Below are positions 16,973 through 28,440 of a stretch of 64,000 nt of DNA, one piece after another (position 1 is the first letter of the stretch; each line of letters opens with the position of its first letter). The notes beneath the pieces are model-generated. The model saw only the letters and a program-made list of their open reading frames with translations, searched no databases and was not told the origin of the DNA. Position numbers and translations under genes: made by a program. This stretch comes from Catellatospora sp. TT07R-123 (GTDB lineage: Bacteria > Actinomycetota > Actinomycetes > Mycobacteriales > Micromonosporaceae), in the NCBI RefSeq assembly GCF_018327705.1, contig NZ_BNEM01000001.1, positions 1,426,001 through 1,490,000 on the forward strand. Reading direction: 5' to 3'.

Positions 16973-17854
16973 CTACTTGGCGGCTCCGGTGGTGAAGCCG
17001 TTGTAGATGAACCGTTGCAGCACCAGGAAGAGGACCAGGGTCGGCACGATGACCAGCACCGCGCCCGCCGAGATGGTCTCCCAGTGGGCGCCGAACGGCC
17101 CCTTGAACCGGAACAGCGAGGTGGAGATGGTGCCCAGCTCCGGCGACGGGTTGTACAGGAACGGGATGTAGAAGTCGTTGTAGACGGTGATGCCCTTGAT
17201 GATCACAACGGTGGCGACGGCCGGTTTGAGCAGCGGGAAGATCACCGTACGGTAGATCTTGAAGCTGCCGGCGCCGTCGATGCGGGCCGCCTCGTCCAGC
17301 GACACCGGGATGCCCCGGATGAACTGCTGGAAGATGTAGATCGCCACGATGTCGGTGCCCATGTACAGCAGGATCGGCGCCCACCTGGTGTCGAACAGCC
17401 CCAGCGCGTCGACCACCTTGAACGTCGCCACCTGCGTGGTCACCGCGGGCACCAGCGTGGCCACCAGGAACGCCGCCACGACGAGCTTCTTGAACCGGAA
17501 GGTGAACCGCTCGATGGCGTACGCGGCCATCGAGCCGATCACGACGGTTCCCGTGATCGAGAAGAGCAGGATGAACGCCGTGTTCCCGAACGCCGCGAGC
17601 ATCTCGCCCTTGGTGAACGCGGTGGCGTAGTTGCTGAGGTTGAACCAGTTCCGCGGTGGCGACAGCGTGTCGCCGGCCGCCATCTCCTGCTCGGTCTTCA
17701 GCGAGGTGAGGAAGATCGTCAGCAGCGGCAGCAGCACCACGATCGACGCGGCCACCAGGGACAGGTACTTGAGGGTCACCGCGACCGGGCGCAGGAGCGC
17801 GGCGCGGCGCTCCCGGCGGTCGAAGGCGGCCCTGGCCGTGGTCGGTGCGGTCAT
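16973..17854 (-). CDS. Sugar ABC importer permease, MalG type
   Basis: 293 residues. Inner-membrane permease of a carbohydrate ABC importer (CUT1 class). About six hydrophobic segments are visible, and the EAA loop that contacts the ATPase reads SLDEAARIDGAGSFKIYRTVIFPLLKP. ATG 17854 overlaps the stop of the preceding permease gene (ATGA), so the two are translationally coupled. No ATP-binding subunit lies nearby, as is usual for CUT1 systems that share an MsiK-type ATPase. The neighbours suggest manno-oligosaccharides as cargo. Confidence 0.9.
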   Translation of the reverse strand: MTAPTTARAAFDRRERRAALLRPVAVTLKYLSLVAASIVVLLPLLTIFLTSLKTEQEMAAGDTLSPPRNWFNLSNYATAFTKGEMLAAFGNTAFILLFSITGTVVIGSMAAYAIERFTFRFKKLVVAAFLVATLVPAVTTQVATFKVVDALGLFDTRWAPILLYMGTDIVAIYIFQQFIRGIPVSLDEAARIDGAGSFKIYRTVIFPLLKPAVATVVIIKGITVYNDFYIPFLYNPSPELGTISTSLFRFKGPFGAHWETISAGAVLVIVPTLVLFLVLQRFIYNGFTTGAAK

Positions 17855-18807
17855 CGGTCGGCCCTCTCGTCCGGCACCAGGCGCCGCTGCACCCAGGTGA
17901 TCAGCAGGATGATGGCGAGCAGCACCACGGCCATGGCCGAGGCCAGCCCCATCTTGTTGAAGTCGAAGGCGAGCTTGACGGTCTGGATGACGAACGTCTT
18001 GCTCTCGCCGAACCCGCGGGTCATGACGAACGGGATCTCGAAGACCGACAGCGAGCCCGAGATCGCCAGGATGACGCTCAGGCCGATGATCGGCCGGATG
18101 CTCGGCGCGATGATGCTGCGGAACACCTGCCACCGGGTGGCGCCGTCGAGTTCGGCCGCCTCGTGCAGCTCGGCGGGGATCGACTGCATCGCCCCGAGGA
18201 ACAACACGAAGTTCAGGCCCAGGAATCGCCACACCGAGACGCCGGACAGCGAGACGTTGACCAGGTCCGGGTCGCCGAGCCACAGCTGCCCCGGGTGCGC
18301 GCCGAGCAGGGCCAGCACCGAGTCCAGGGTGCCGCCCTCCTTGAAGAAGTAGAGGAAGACGAACGCCACCGCGACCCCGTTGATCAGGTACGGGAAGAAC
18401 AGCAGTCCCTTGAACAGGTTCCGGAACCTCGTCCTGAAGGTCAGGATCGTCGCGAAGTACAGCGCGACGACGATCTGCACGGCGGCCGCGGCCAGGTAGA
18501 ACAGGCTGACGAAGAAGACGTGGAACAGGTCTGGGCGGGTGAACAGCTCCACGTAGTTGTCGACGCCGACGAAGTCGCGGTCGGGGCTGACCCCGTCCCA
18601 GTCGGTGAAGCTGTAGGAGATCATGTTCGCGACCGGCACGTAGGTGAAGGCCACCAGCAGCACCAGCGCCGCGGCCAGGTATGCCCACGGCGTCAGCCGG
18701 TCGGCCCACGACACCCGGCGCGCGGGCGGCGCGGCGGCCGGGGTCCGCGCGGCCGCCGCCGGGACGGGCGCCGGTTCGGCGCGGGGGCCGCTCTTGAGGT
18801 CGGTCAT
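17851..18807 (-). CDS. Sugar ABC importer permease, MalF type
   Basis: 318 residues. Partner permease of the MalG-type protein. An Ala/Pro-rich cytoplasmic N-terminus (about 35 residues) precedes hydrophobic segments, and the EAA loop is ELHEAAELDGATRWQVFRSIIAPSIRP. ATG 18807 follows GGAAGGTGA by seven bases, making the start firm. A longer open frame upstream lacks a better signal. It is separated from the binding-protein gene by a hairpin that may lower its expression relative to the binding protein. Confidence 0.9.
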   Translation of the reverse strand: MTDLKSGPRAEPAPVPAAAARTPAAAPPARRVSWADRLTPWAYLAAALVLLVAFTYVPVANMISYSFTDWDGVSPDRDFVGVDNYVELFTRPDLFHVFFVSLFYLAAAAVQIVVALYFATILTFRTRFRNLFKGLLFFPYLINGVAVAFVFLYFFKEGGTLDSVLALLGAHPGQLWLGDPDLVNVSLSGVSVWRFLGLNFVLFLGAMQSIPAELHEAAELDGATRWQVFRSIIAPSIRPIIGLSVILAISGSLSVFEIPFVMTRGFGESKTFVIQTVKLAFDFNKMGLASAMAVVLLAIILLITWVQRRLVPDERADR

Positions 18808-18848
18808 GCGGCAGTCACCTTCCGAGATTGCCCGCGTATGTGCTGGGA

Positions 18849-18898
18849 GGTGCGGGGGCCGGTCGGCCCCGCTTCGGCCGGCTCCGGCGCCCCGCACC
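18849..18898. terminator. Hairpin between binding-protein gene and permease genes
   Basis: Stem of 9 bp (18849-18857 with 18890-18898) continued by GCCGG/CCGGC after a one-base bulge. Placed after the binding-protein gene inside the operon, it fits a partial terminator giving more binding protein than permease, a common pattern in sugar importers. Confidence 0.55.
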
Positions 18899-18913
18899 GC
18901 GGATGGGATCGGG

Positions 18914-20233
18914 TCAGCCGACGTTCTTGGCCGCTTCCGACCACCGCTTCGCCAGGTCGGCGAAGATCGCGTCGAGATCGCCCTTGGCGGCGCCGCGGGC
19001 GACGTCGATCAGGTGCTGGCGGTACTCGGGCTTGCCGATGCCCACCTCGGACTGGTTGTCGATCTCGCTGACCTTGGCCGCGTTGACCTGGGCCAGGTCG
19101 ATGAACTGCACCCCGGCGTCGGTGAACGGCTTCAGCGCGCTGGGCAGCGGGGCGCCCTTGATCGCCGAGACGGCCTGGTTGACCGCGGCCGTGTCGGACT
19201 TCTCCAGGATCCAGTCGATCCAGGCGCGCGCGGCGGCCTTGTTCGGCGAGTGGATGTTGACCGCCGACTGGTAGTCGGGCGCCACCACCGAGCAGAACTT
19301 GCCGCCGACCTGGGCCGGGAACGGGAGGTAGCCGATGCTGTCGGGGCTCTTGCCGGCCTTCTTCGCCGCGTCCTGCATCTGCACCAGCGACCAGGAGCCC
19401 AGCCACATCGTGGCGATCTTGCCGGTGGCGAGCAGTCCCTTGGAGTCTTCCCAGTTGGTCGTGGTCGGGTCGGACTCCGACAGCTTGTTCTTCACGATGT
19501 CGTACAGCAGGGTGTCGCCCGCGTTGAGGTCGCCGCCCGCCGCCCACGGGTTGGTCGTGGGCAGGTTGTCGCTGGCCTTGGCGTCGCAGGTGGCCGAGCC
19601 GAGCACCGACGACCAGGAACTCAGCGGCCAGCCGTCCTTGTAGTTGGTGTAGTACGGCGTCGCGCCGGTCCTGGTCTTGATCGCCTGGAGGGCCGCGACG
19701 AACTCGGCGCGCGTCTTCGGCCACTCGGTGACCCCGGCGGCGGTCCAGACGTCCTTGTTGTAGACGAACCCGTTGATGAACGAGAACCCGGCCAGGCCGT
19801 AGACCTTGTCGCCGACCCGGCCCTTGCCGGTGCCCGCCGCGGTGTACCTGCCGTCCATGTCGGCGACGGCGCCCAGTGAGGCGAAGAACTTCGGGTAGTC
19901 CGTGGTGACGACCGAGTTCGGGATGAGCAGGACGTCACCGTACTTGTCGGTGTTCATCCGGATCTTGACTTCGCCCTCGTAGTCGGTGACGCCCTCGAAC
20001 TTCACGTTGACGTTCGGGTAGTCCCGCTTGAACAGGTCGGCGTACTTCTGCATCGTCCCGTCGGTGACCAGGTCGGTGCGGTTGGTCAGCACGGTGATGT
20101 CACCGGAGACCTTCGCCGGGTCCGCCGGGGACAGCGCGCTGTCGTCACCCGTGGCGGCCCCGCCGCCGCTGGAGCAGCCGGCGGCCAGCAGCGCTGCGGA
20201 CAGCAGCACCGCGGCGAGCGCACGTCTTTTCAT
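18914..20233 (-). CDS. Sugar ABC importer substrate-binding lipoprotein
   Basis: 439 residues. The lipoprotein signal MKRRALAAVLLSAALLAAGC puts the lipid Cys at residue 20. The mature part is a CUT1 binding protein of the MalE/UgpB class: DITVLTNRTDLV at the first strand, LAGFSFINGFVYNKDVW in the hinge region, GKIATMWLGSWSL late. It captures oligosaccharides outside the membrane and delivers them to the two permeases. The operator CTTACTGAACCGAGTAAG lies upstream, so it is probably repressed by the adjacent LacI protein until substrate is present. Mannan-derived oligosaccharides are the inferred substrate. Confidence 0.9.
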   Translation of the reverse strand: MKRRALAAVLLSAALLAAGCSSGGGAATGDDSALSPADPAKVSGDITVLTNRTDLVTDGTMQKYADLFKRDYPNVNVKFEGVTDYEGEVKIRMNTDKYGDVLLIPNSVVTTDYPKFFASLGAVADMDGRYTAAGTGKGRVGDKVYGLAGFSFINGFVYNKDVWTAAGVTEWPKTRAEFVAALQAIKTRTGATPYYTNYKDGWPLSSWSSVLGSATCDAKASDNLPTTNPWAAGGDLNAGDTLLYDIVKNKLSESDPTTTNWEDSKGLLATGKIATMWLGSWSLVQMQDAAKKAGKSPDSIGYLPFPAQVGGKFCSVVAPDYQSAVNIHSPNKAAARAWIDWILEKSDTAAVNQAVSAIKGAPLPSALKPFTDAGVQFIDLAQVNAAKVSEIDNQSEVGIGKPEYRQHLIDVARGAAKGDLDAIFADLAKRWSEAAKNVG

Positions 20234-20312
20234 GTCCACAACTCCATCTCCAGGAGCACCCGCGCAGGCCCGAGATGCGGCCGGGGGCGCCCTGCTCGTC
20301 AATCGAACTTTC

Positions 20313-20330
20313 CTTACTGAACCGAGTAAG
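20313..20330. promoter_or_regulatory. LacI-type operator before the importer operon
   Basis: CTTACTGAACCGAGTAAG has perfect 6-bp inverted arms (CTTACT/AGTAAG) around GAACCG. It lies in the divergent region between the binding-protein gene and the lacI gene. It is the best-formed of four related sites in the locus. Confidence 0.65.
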
Positions 20331-20525
20331 TGCCCAGACTTTACGACCGGGTTTCAGGGCTGTCAACGCGGCGACGCGGCCCCGTCAGTCGGTGTCGCAG
20401 CCACGGCAGACCTGAACTGCCGCAACAGGTCGGCGCAGCCCGCTGCGGTCCGCCCGGCGCGAGCGGGTCGCCCGGGAATGCCGGTCCGCAGGTCTATGCG
20501 TACGCCGCTGCTGCGCTAGGATTGG

Positions 20526-20540
20526 TGAACCGAGAAAGTT
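20526..20540. promoter_or_regulatory. Operator-like site before lacI (autoregulation)
   Basis: TGAACCGAGAAAGTT lies 56 bases before the TTG start of the lacI gene and repeats the half of the 20313 operator with one change (A for T). It suggests that the regulator represses its own gene. Confidence 0.5.
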
Positions 20541-20595
20541 CCGCCTCGTGCGGCACTGCCCACCCGCGCGACGCGACCGGATACGAGGACCACCG

Positions 20596-21657
20596 TTGAA
20601 ACGACCCACCATCGCCGACGTGGCCAAGGCCGCGGGCGTGTCCAAGGGCGCGGTGTCCTACGCCCTCAACGGCCAGCCGGGCGTGTCGGAGACCACCCGC
20701 AGCCGCATCCTGGCCGTCGCCGACACGCTGGGCTTCCGCGCCAACAGCGCCGCCCGCGCGCTGGCCGGGGCACCGTCCAACGTGGTCGGCCTGACCCTGC
20801 ACCGCCCGGCGAAGACCCTCGGCGTGGAGCCGTTCTTCATGGAGCTGGTCAGCGGCCTGGAGGCAGAACTGTCGATCCACTCGTACGCGTTGCTGCTGCA
20901 GATGGTCTCGGGCAGCGACCAGGAGATCGCCGCATACCAGCGCTGGTGGAGCGACCGCAGCGTCGACGGCGTCCTGGTCTGCGACGTACGCGACGGCGAC
21001 CCCCGCGTCGAGGCCCTGACCCGGCTGGGCCTGCCCGCCGTCGTCATCGGACCTCCCGCCGCCAGCGGCGCCCTGGCCAGCATCTGGTCCGACGACGGGG
21101 TCTCGCTGGTCGAGGCGGTCGAATACCTGGCGGCCCTGGGGCACCGGCGCATCGCCCGCGTCGGCGGCCTGCCCGAGCTGTCGCACACCGCGATCCGCAG
21201 CCAGACCTTCGCCCGGCTCGCCGAGCAGCTGGGGCTGGAGAGCGCGGTGACCGTCTCCACCGACTACACCGGCGAGGACGGCGCGCGGGCCACCCGGCGG
21301 CTGCTCAGCTCCGCCAACCGTCCCACCGCGCTGATCTACGACAACGACATCATGGCCATCGCCGGGCTGGCCGTCGCGCACGAGATGGGCCTGGCGGTGC
21401 CCGCCGACCTGTCCATCATCGCCTGGGACGACTCGCCCATCTGCCGCCTGGTGCACCCGCCGCTGACCGCGCTGACCCGCGACATCTCCGCGTACGGCAC
21501 CCACGCCGCACGGCTGCTGCTGGCCGCGATCGACGGCAAGCCGGTCACCGACCTGCACGACGAGCCCGCACACCTGAGCCCGCGCGGCAGCACCGCTCCC
21601 CCACCGGCCAGGGCTGCCGCCCCGCACCGGCGGGCCGCGCGCACGACCGGCGGTTAG
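20596..21657 (+). CDS. LacI-family transcriptional regulator
   Basis: 353 residues. The N-terminal helix-turn-helix TIADVAKAAGVSKGAVSYAL and hinge helix SAARALAG are typical of LacI proteins, followed by a periplasmic-binding-like sensor domain (VVGLTLHRP, GVLVCDV, YDNDIMAIAGLAV). The TTG start at 20596 follows GAGGAC by seven bases, an upstream ATG adds residues before the DNA-binding domain without a better signal. Divergent from the importer operon, so it is the likely repressor of the mannan locus, responding to an imported oligosaccharide or mannose phosphate. Its stop codon overlaps that of the convergent second lacI gene. Confidence 0.92.
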   Translation: MKRPTIADVAKAAGVSKGAVSYALNGQPGVSETTRSRILAVADTLGFRANSAARALAGAPSNVVGLTLHRPAKTLGVEPFFMELVSGLEAELSIHSYALLLQMVSGSDQEIAAYQRWWSDRSVDGVLVCDVRDGDPRVEALTRLGLPAVVIGPPAASGALASIWSDDGVSLVEAVEYLAALGHRRIARVGGLPELSHTAIRSQTFARLAEQLGLESAVTVSTDYTGEDGARATRRLLSSANRPTALIYDNDIMAIAGLAVAHEMGLAVPADLSIIAWDDSPICRLVHPPLTALTRDISAYGTHAARLLLAAIDGKPVTDLHDEPAHLSPRGSTAPPPARAAAPHRRAARTTGG

Positions 21658-22673
21658 GCCGGGGCCGGGCTGGTGCTCTCGCGCACGGCCAGGGTGGCGA
21701 CGTGGTCCAGCACCGACCGGGCGGGCAGCCCCGCGATGAGGTCGAACAGCAGCCGGGCCGCGTGCGCGCCGTAGGCGACGATGTCGCGGCGCAGCACCGT
21801 CAGCGGCGGGTGCACGACCTGGCACAGCGGCGAGTCCTCGTACGCCACGATGGACAGGTCGGCCGGCACCGCCAGGCCCATCTCCGCCGCCACCGCCAGG
21901 CCCGCCACCGCCATCACGTCGTTGTCGTAGCAGATCGCGGTCGGCCGCTGCTCGCGCGCGCTCAGGATGCGCCGGGTCGCCTGCGCACCGGCCTCGCCCG
22001 TGTAGTCGGAGGCCAGCACCAGGCCGTGCGCCCCGGCCTGCGCGCACGCGGCCAGGAACGCCTCGTTGCGCTGCCTCGTGTGCAGCATCTCGGCCGGGCC
22101 GCCGACCCGGGTGATCCGGCGGTGGCCCAGCGCGGCAAGATACAGCACCGACTCGGTCACCGCGGCGGCGTCGTCGTTCCAGACGCTGCTCAGGCGCGGC
22201 CCGCTGACCGGACCGCCCACGACCACGGCGGGCAGGTCCAGCGCGGCCATCAGGTCGACCCGGGGATCGTCGGCGACCAGGTCGCACAGCAGCACCCCGC
22301 TGACCCGGCGGTCCGCGCCCCACCTGCGGTACACCTCAAGCTCGGCGTCGAGGCTGTCGACGAACTGAAGCGCCAGGCCGATGCCCCGGGTCATCAGTTC
22401 CGCCTGGACACCGCTGATCAGCTCGCGGCGGAAGACCTCGATGTGGAAGGCCGCCGACGGCCGCCGCATGGTCAGCCCGACCGCCCGCACCACCGTGCCG
22501 TGCAGGGCCTGGGCGGGGCCGTTGGCGCTGAAGCCGACCTCCCGCGCGATCCGCACGATGCGCTCGCGGACCTCGTCGGAGACGCCGGGACGCCCGTTGA
22601 GGGCGTAGGACACGGCCACCCGGGAGACACCGGCGCGGGCGGCGATGTCGGCCATCGTGGGCTGACGAGCCAT
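21654..22673 (-). CDS. LacI-family transcriptional regulator (paralogue, convergent)
   Basis: 339 residues. MADIAARAGVSRVAVSYALNG is the helix-turn-helix and GPAQALHG the hinge. The sensor domain is clearly paralogous to the preceding regulator (SDYTGEAGAQATRRILS and YDNDVMAVAGLAVAAEMGLA have close counterparts there). The genes converge and their stop codons overlap (TTAG at 21654-21657), so transcription of one could interfere with the other. GGGAGG precedes ATG 22673. Its DNA target is not evident, it could share the operators of the first regulator. Confidence 0.92.
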   Translation of the reverse strand: MARQPTMADIAARAGVSRVAVSYALNGRPGVSDEVRERIVRIAREVGFSANGPAQALHGTVVRAVGLTMRRPSAAFHIEVFRRELISGVQAELMTRGIGLALQFVDSLDAELEVYRRWGADRRVSGVLLCDLVADDPRVDLMAALDLPAVVVGGPVSGPRLSSVWNDDAAAVTESVLYLAALGHRRITRVGGPAEMLHTRQRNEAFLAACAQAGAHGLVLASDYTGEAGAQATRRILSAREQRPTAICYDNDVMAVAGLAVAAEMGLAVPADLSIVAYEDSPLCQVVHPPLTVLRRDIVAYGAHAARLLFDLIAGLPARSVLDHVATLAVRESTSPAPA

Positions 22674-22738
22674 CGAGCCTCCCCCACCGCGCGGACCACG
22701 AGGGAGCATACCGGGCGGGCAGGCGTGCCCGCGGCGGC

Positions 22739-23614
22739 TCAGGACACCGGCGGCGTGTCCGCGTAGACGGTGGTCGTCTGGTACGCGTTGCGGTCCATCG
22801 CCCGGGCCTGGGCGTTCACCGTCGCCAGTGCCCTGGCGTCCAGCGTGTCGACGCTCGCCAGTTCCAGCGTCTCCCCCTCGGGGTCGCCGGCCGCGGTCAC
22901 CTTGATGTTGCCGATGTTCGGAGAGTAGTACTTTCGCTGGTGGCCGCTGGCGACGTCGAGCGGGCTCCACTCGTCGACGATCATCACGTGGTCGTGGCAG
23001 CCGGTCTTGAGGCACAGCCTCTGGTCGGTCTGAAGCGTCCGTGCACAGTCGAGGAAGTCGATGTCGGGCGCGTCGCCCTGCTGGTACGCCGTCTGCCCCA
23101 GCTCCGGGCCGGCGGGCATGGCCACCCCGGCCTTCGCGCCGTCGACGCCCGCGATCCAGGTGTCCGGCGCCCCGACGAACTTGCCCTTCTCGAAGTCCTC
23201 CGGATACTCCCCGAGCCCCCACACGTTGCCGTCGCTGTCCTGGGCGAAGAACGCCAGCTCCTGCTCGTCCAGCTCACCGGCCTGGACGTCCTGCTCCAGC
23301 AGCACCGCGGTAGGCACCCCGGCGACGGTCTTGGTCAGGCTGGTCACCGTCGACACGATGGTGTGCGACTGCGGATGCCCGCTGTCGTCGCGGGCGGTGC
23401 CCTGGTAGACGCGCCGCACCCCGGGCGTCAGCGGCAGCCAGGTGTTGGTCACCGCCGTGCCGGGGAACCGGGCCGGATCGAACGCCGCCGGGAACGGCGC
23501 GCATCGGGGACTCGGCGGTGGTGGCGGTGCGCCGTCCGGCCGCGCCCGGGCCACACCCGGTGCGGCACTCCAGGCGAGCACGACCACGGCAGCCAGCACG
23601 GCATATCGGCGCAC
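22739..23614 (-). CDS. Secreted protein of unknown function
   Basis: 291 residues from GTG 23614 (VRRYAVLAAVVVLAWSAAPG), a signal peptide followed by a Pro-rich stretch. The mature part has a beta-rich pattern with conserved-looking FPGTAVTNTWLPLTPGVRRVYQG, GNVWGLGEYPEDFEKGKFVG and a Cys pair region (CLKTGCHDH). Similar proteins are common in actinobacteria and have no assigned role. The ribosome-binding site is poor, GGGGA touches the start, so the start may be off by a few codons. Confidence 0.6.
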   Translation of the reverse strand: MRRYAVLAAVVVLAWSAAPGVARARPDGAPPPPPSPRCAPFPAAFDPARFPGTAVTNTWLPLTPGVRRVYQGTARDDSGHPQSHTIVSTVTSLTKTVAGVPTAVLLEQDVQAGELDEQELAFFAQDSDGNVWGLGEYPEDFEKGKFVGAPDTWIAGVDGAKAGVAMPAGPELGQTAYQQGDAPDIDFLDCARTLQTDQRLCLKTGCHDHVMIVDEWSPLDVASGHQRKYYSPNIGNIKVTAAGDPEGETLELASVDTLDARALATVNAQARAMDRNAYQTTTVYADTPPVS

Positions 23615-23675
23615 TCCCCGATTATCCGCCGGTGGCGGCCGCCCGGCCGTGGAACGCGACAGTCCGCCGTGGAGG

Positions 23676-24662
23676 TCAGCGCCCCCGCGGGTCGATGACC
23701 TCCTCGGGCAGGCGCCGGACGGTCCGCGGCGGCGGCTCGCCCTGCGGCGGGTAGCCGATGCGCACCGCGACCTGCGGGTGGCCCAGGCCCGGCAGCAGCT
23801 CCCGCAGCTGGTCACGGGTCGCGGCGAGCTCGGTGACGTCGCTGACGGGCGCGGTGGCCAGCCCGACCGACACCGCCGCCAGCAGCACCGCCGACAGCGC
23901 CTCCCCGGCCCGGATCCAGTCCAGCGGGGTATCGGTGTCGGTATGGATCAGCAGGTAGCGGGCACCCCGGTCGTCCTCGCGCCCCGGCAGCAGGCCCGCG
24001 CCGCCGAAGGGCGCGAAGTCGCGTACCGGGACCCGCCGCGGCACCGCGCGGACCGCCCCCGACGCGTCCACACCGTCGCCGCTCCACGGCGGCCGGTGGG
24101 TCCAGTCGGCCAGTTCGGCCCGGTAGTCGGGGTCGGACAGCTGCGTCGCGCTCGCCCGGACCGCGGCCAGCGCGAACACGGCGATGTGGTCGCGCCCCAC
24201 CGCCACCGCGTGGGCGCCTTCACGCGCGGCGGCCAGCATCAGGCCGCGGCACACCGCCTCCGGCACCGGCCGGGTGCTGAACGGGCGGCGGTCGGTGCGC
24301 CGCCGCCGGATCGCGCCCGCGGCCAGCAGGTGGTCGAGGTCCGCCTCGCCGCGGCCGTCCACGGTCAGCTCCGCGAGCAGGTCCGGGTCGGCCGGGTCCG
24401 GCAGCCGGACCGTGTCGACGATCATCCCGCCGGCGGCCAGGACGGTCCGGGCGTGGTGCAGCGCCGCGCCGCAGCTGACCGTGAGCAGCCGCCCGGATGG
24501 GTCGGCCACCAGCAGCTGTCGGCTGCGGTCGGCGTACAGGCGGGCGCGGGGCGGGTCGAGCCGCCACTGCCAGGGCTGCGTGTTGAAGATCGACGGCGCG
24601 GCGAGCGCGGTGCGGACCGCGCCGCGCAGCGCGTCCTCGGCGGTGGCGTACGTGAGCGACAT
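23676..24662 (-). CDS. Acg-family nitroreductase-like flavoprotein
   Basis: 328 residues. Matches the Acg group (Rv2032-type) of nitroreductase-fold proteins: [24 protein letters not shown] near the start, RRTDRRPF in the middle, and [13 protein letters not shown] and [11 protein letters not shown] late. In mycobacteria, Acg proteins belong to the DosR regulon and are thought to sequester FMN and have lost reductase activity. Here it lies 4 bases after a CBS-domain gene and beside a DosR-like regulator and sensor, the same regulon set, which supports the call. ATG 24662. Confidence 0.85.
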   Translation of the reverse strand: MSLTYATAEDALRGAVRTALAAPSIFNTQPWQWRLDPPRARLYADRSRQLLVADPSGRLLTVSCGAALHHARTVLAAGGMIVDTVRLPDPADPDLLAELTVDGRGEADLDHLLAAGAIRRRRTDRRPFSTRPVPEAVCRGLMLAAAREGAHAVAVGRDHIAVFALAAVRASATQLSDPDYRAELADWTHRPPWSGDGVDASGAVRAVPRRVPVRDFAPFGGAGLLPGREDDRGARYLLIHTDTDTPLDWIRAGEALSAVLLAAVSVGLATAPVSDVTELAATRDQLRELLPGLGHPQVAVRIGYPPQGEPPPRTVRRLPEEVIDPRGR

Positions 24663-24666
24663 GGCG

Positions 24667-25086
24667 TCACCGCTCTCCCAGCAGCCCGATCAGGTCACCG
24701 CCGGTGACGATGCCGATCGGCACGCCGCGGCTGTCCACGACCGCCACCGCGTCGACGGCGAGGTCGCCCATGAGCCTGGCCGCGTCGACCACGGTGGCGC
24801 GGTCGCCCAGGATCGCGGCCGGGGCCGGCAGCACGGCCGCCACCCGCAGGTGGTCCAGGGCGCCGGGGTCGGCGGCCCAGGCGGCCACGATGCTGCGGTC
24901 GTCGAGGACCCCGGCGCAGCGCCCGGCCTCGTCGAGGACGATGAGGTGGCGCAGCCGGTTGCGGCCCATCATGGCCAGGGCCTGGGCCAGCGGCGCGGTG
25001 GCGTGCACGCATACCGGTGCGGTGCTCATGGCCACGCGGATGCCGCGCGTGCCGGGCCGCGCACCGGTGCGACTGGTGGTGATCAT
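24667..25086 (-). CDS. CBS-domain protein, Hrp1-like
   Basis: 139 residues made almost entirely of two CBS domains (about 18-75 and 80-136, with [20 protein letters not shown] and [20 protein letters not shown]). CBS pairs bind adenine nucleotides and often sense energy state. A stand-alone CBS pair next to Acg and DosR-like genes corresponds to hypoxic response protein 1 of mycobacteria. A GGGGGAAG stretch precedes ATG 25086. A DosR box lies in its promoter region. Cotranscribed with the Acg-like gene. Confidence 0.82.
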   Translation of the reverse strand: MITTSRTGARPGTRGIRVAMSTAPVCVHATAPLAQALAMMGRNRLRHLIVLDEAGRCAGVLDDRSIVAAWAADPGALDHLRVAAVLPAPAAILGDRATVVDAARLMGDLAVDAVAVVDSRGVPIGIVTGGDLIGLLGER

Positions 25087-25211
25087 GTCTTCCCCCTGGT
25101 GTGGCACGGGCCGCTCGACCCCACGCGAGCTCCTGACCTCACTGTCGACCCGGTGAGACCCTGGTCGGCAGAGGCGCGGGCCCTGAGTGCGGCGCCGCAG
25201 GTCCTGCCAGG

Positions 25212-25231
25212 GCGGGACTTTGGTCCCTGCC
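25212..25231. promoter_or_regulatory. DosR/DevR box
   Basis: GGGACTTTGGTCCC at 25214-25227 fits the DosR palindrome (GGGACTTNNGTCCC) exactly. It is in the divergent region between the CBS gene and the response-regulator gene, about 35 bases before the latter start, so it may serve both directions, including autoregulation. Confidence 0.8.
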
Positions 25232-25263
25232 CGGCGTGGCTGCTGGGGGCGCAGAATGCAGGA

Positions 25264-27623
<2,360 letters not shown>

Positions 27624-27644
27624 TCAGGCCGCCGCCCCTTCGGC

Positions 27645-27705
27645 CGAGTTGCCGGGCAATCGGGGGAATGCGGGCCTCCGATTCCCCCGATTGCCCGGCA
27701 ACTCG
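27645..27705. repeat. Palindrome IR-3, 25-bp perfect arms
   Basis: Arms 27645-27669 and 27681-27705 match exactly, 11-base loop. The arm starts with the same 19 bases (CGAGTTGCCGGGCAATCGG) as IR-2 at 16848 and then differs. Located between the 3' end of the oxidoreductase gene and the start of the sensor-kinase gene. Confidence 0.9.
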
Positions 27706-27721
27706 CCTGGAGCGAGGACCG

Positions 27722-28402
27722 TCAGCGGACGACCTTGATGTTGAAGTCGGCGGTGCCCAGGGCCCCGTAGAGGCGCAGCCACAGCGGCAGCAGCATCTCG
27801 GCGCCGCGCGCGGTGGCGAGGCCGCCCAGGTCGATCACGTCCCGGTGGCCCAGCTGCTCCAGCAGGCCGGTCACCAGCTTCTTCGCCGCGTCGTCGTCAC
27901 CGGACACGAAGACGGTGTGCTCGCCGTCGGCGAGCGCACGCGGGTCGGCCATGACCGAGGCGGTCATGGTGTTGAGCGCCTTGACGACCCGGGCCTGCGG
28001 GAACGCGCGCTGGAGCTGCTCGGCCAGCGAGTCGGTGTTCTGCACCGACAGCGTGGGCGGGAAGCCCTGCGCGAAGTCCAGCGGGTTGGCGACGTCCAGG
28101 ACGACCTTGCCGGCCAGGTTGCCGGCACCGGCGGCCCGCAGCGCGGGCAGCGACGCCTCACCCGAGGTCGCGTTGACGACCAGCTCGGCTCCCGCCGCGG
28201 CCTCGGCGAACCCGGCCAGCCCCACCGCGGGGTTCGCCTGTGCCCACGTCCGGTACGGCGCGTTGCCCATGCCGTCGGGCTCGGTGCGGGCCACGGTGGC
28301 GGCGACGTCGCGCGTGCCGACGACGGTCTCGTGCCCGAGCCGGGCGAACGCGGACGCCAGCGTCCGGCCCACCGATCCGGTTCCCAGTACTGCGATCTTC
28401 AT
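27722..28402 (-). CDS. NADP-binding oxidoreductase, F420H2:NADP-reductase-like
   Basis: 226 residues. The N-terminal Rossmann loop MKIAVLGTGSVGRTLASAFARLGH and GTRD indicate NADP binding. NATSGEASLPALRAAGAGNL and KALNTMTASVM match the NADPH-dependent F420 reductase/NAD-binding domain 2 family, which shuttles hydride between F420 and NADP or acts on small substrates. GGGAGGGG precedes ATG 28402. It is divergent from a TetR gene and two palindromic operators lie between them, so it is probably the regulator's target. Confidence 0.82.
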   Translation of the reverse strand: MKIAVLGTGSVGRTLASAFARLGHETVVGTRDVAATVARTEPDGMGNAPYRTWAQANPAVGLAGFAEAAAGAELVVNATSGEASLPALRAAGAGNLAGKVVLDVANPLDFAQGFPPTLSVQNTDSLAEQLQRAFPQARVVKALNTMTASVMADPRALADGEHTVFVSGDDDAAKKLVTGLLEQLGHRDVIDLGGLATARGAEMLLPLWLRLYGALGTADFNIKVVR

Positions 28403-28440
28403 CGACTGCCCCTCCCACATCGGACTCGGCGCCGAGACTA

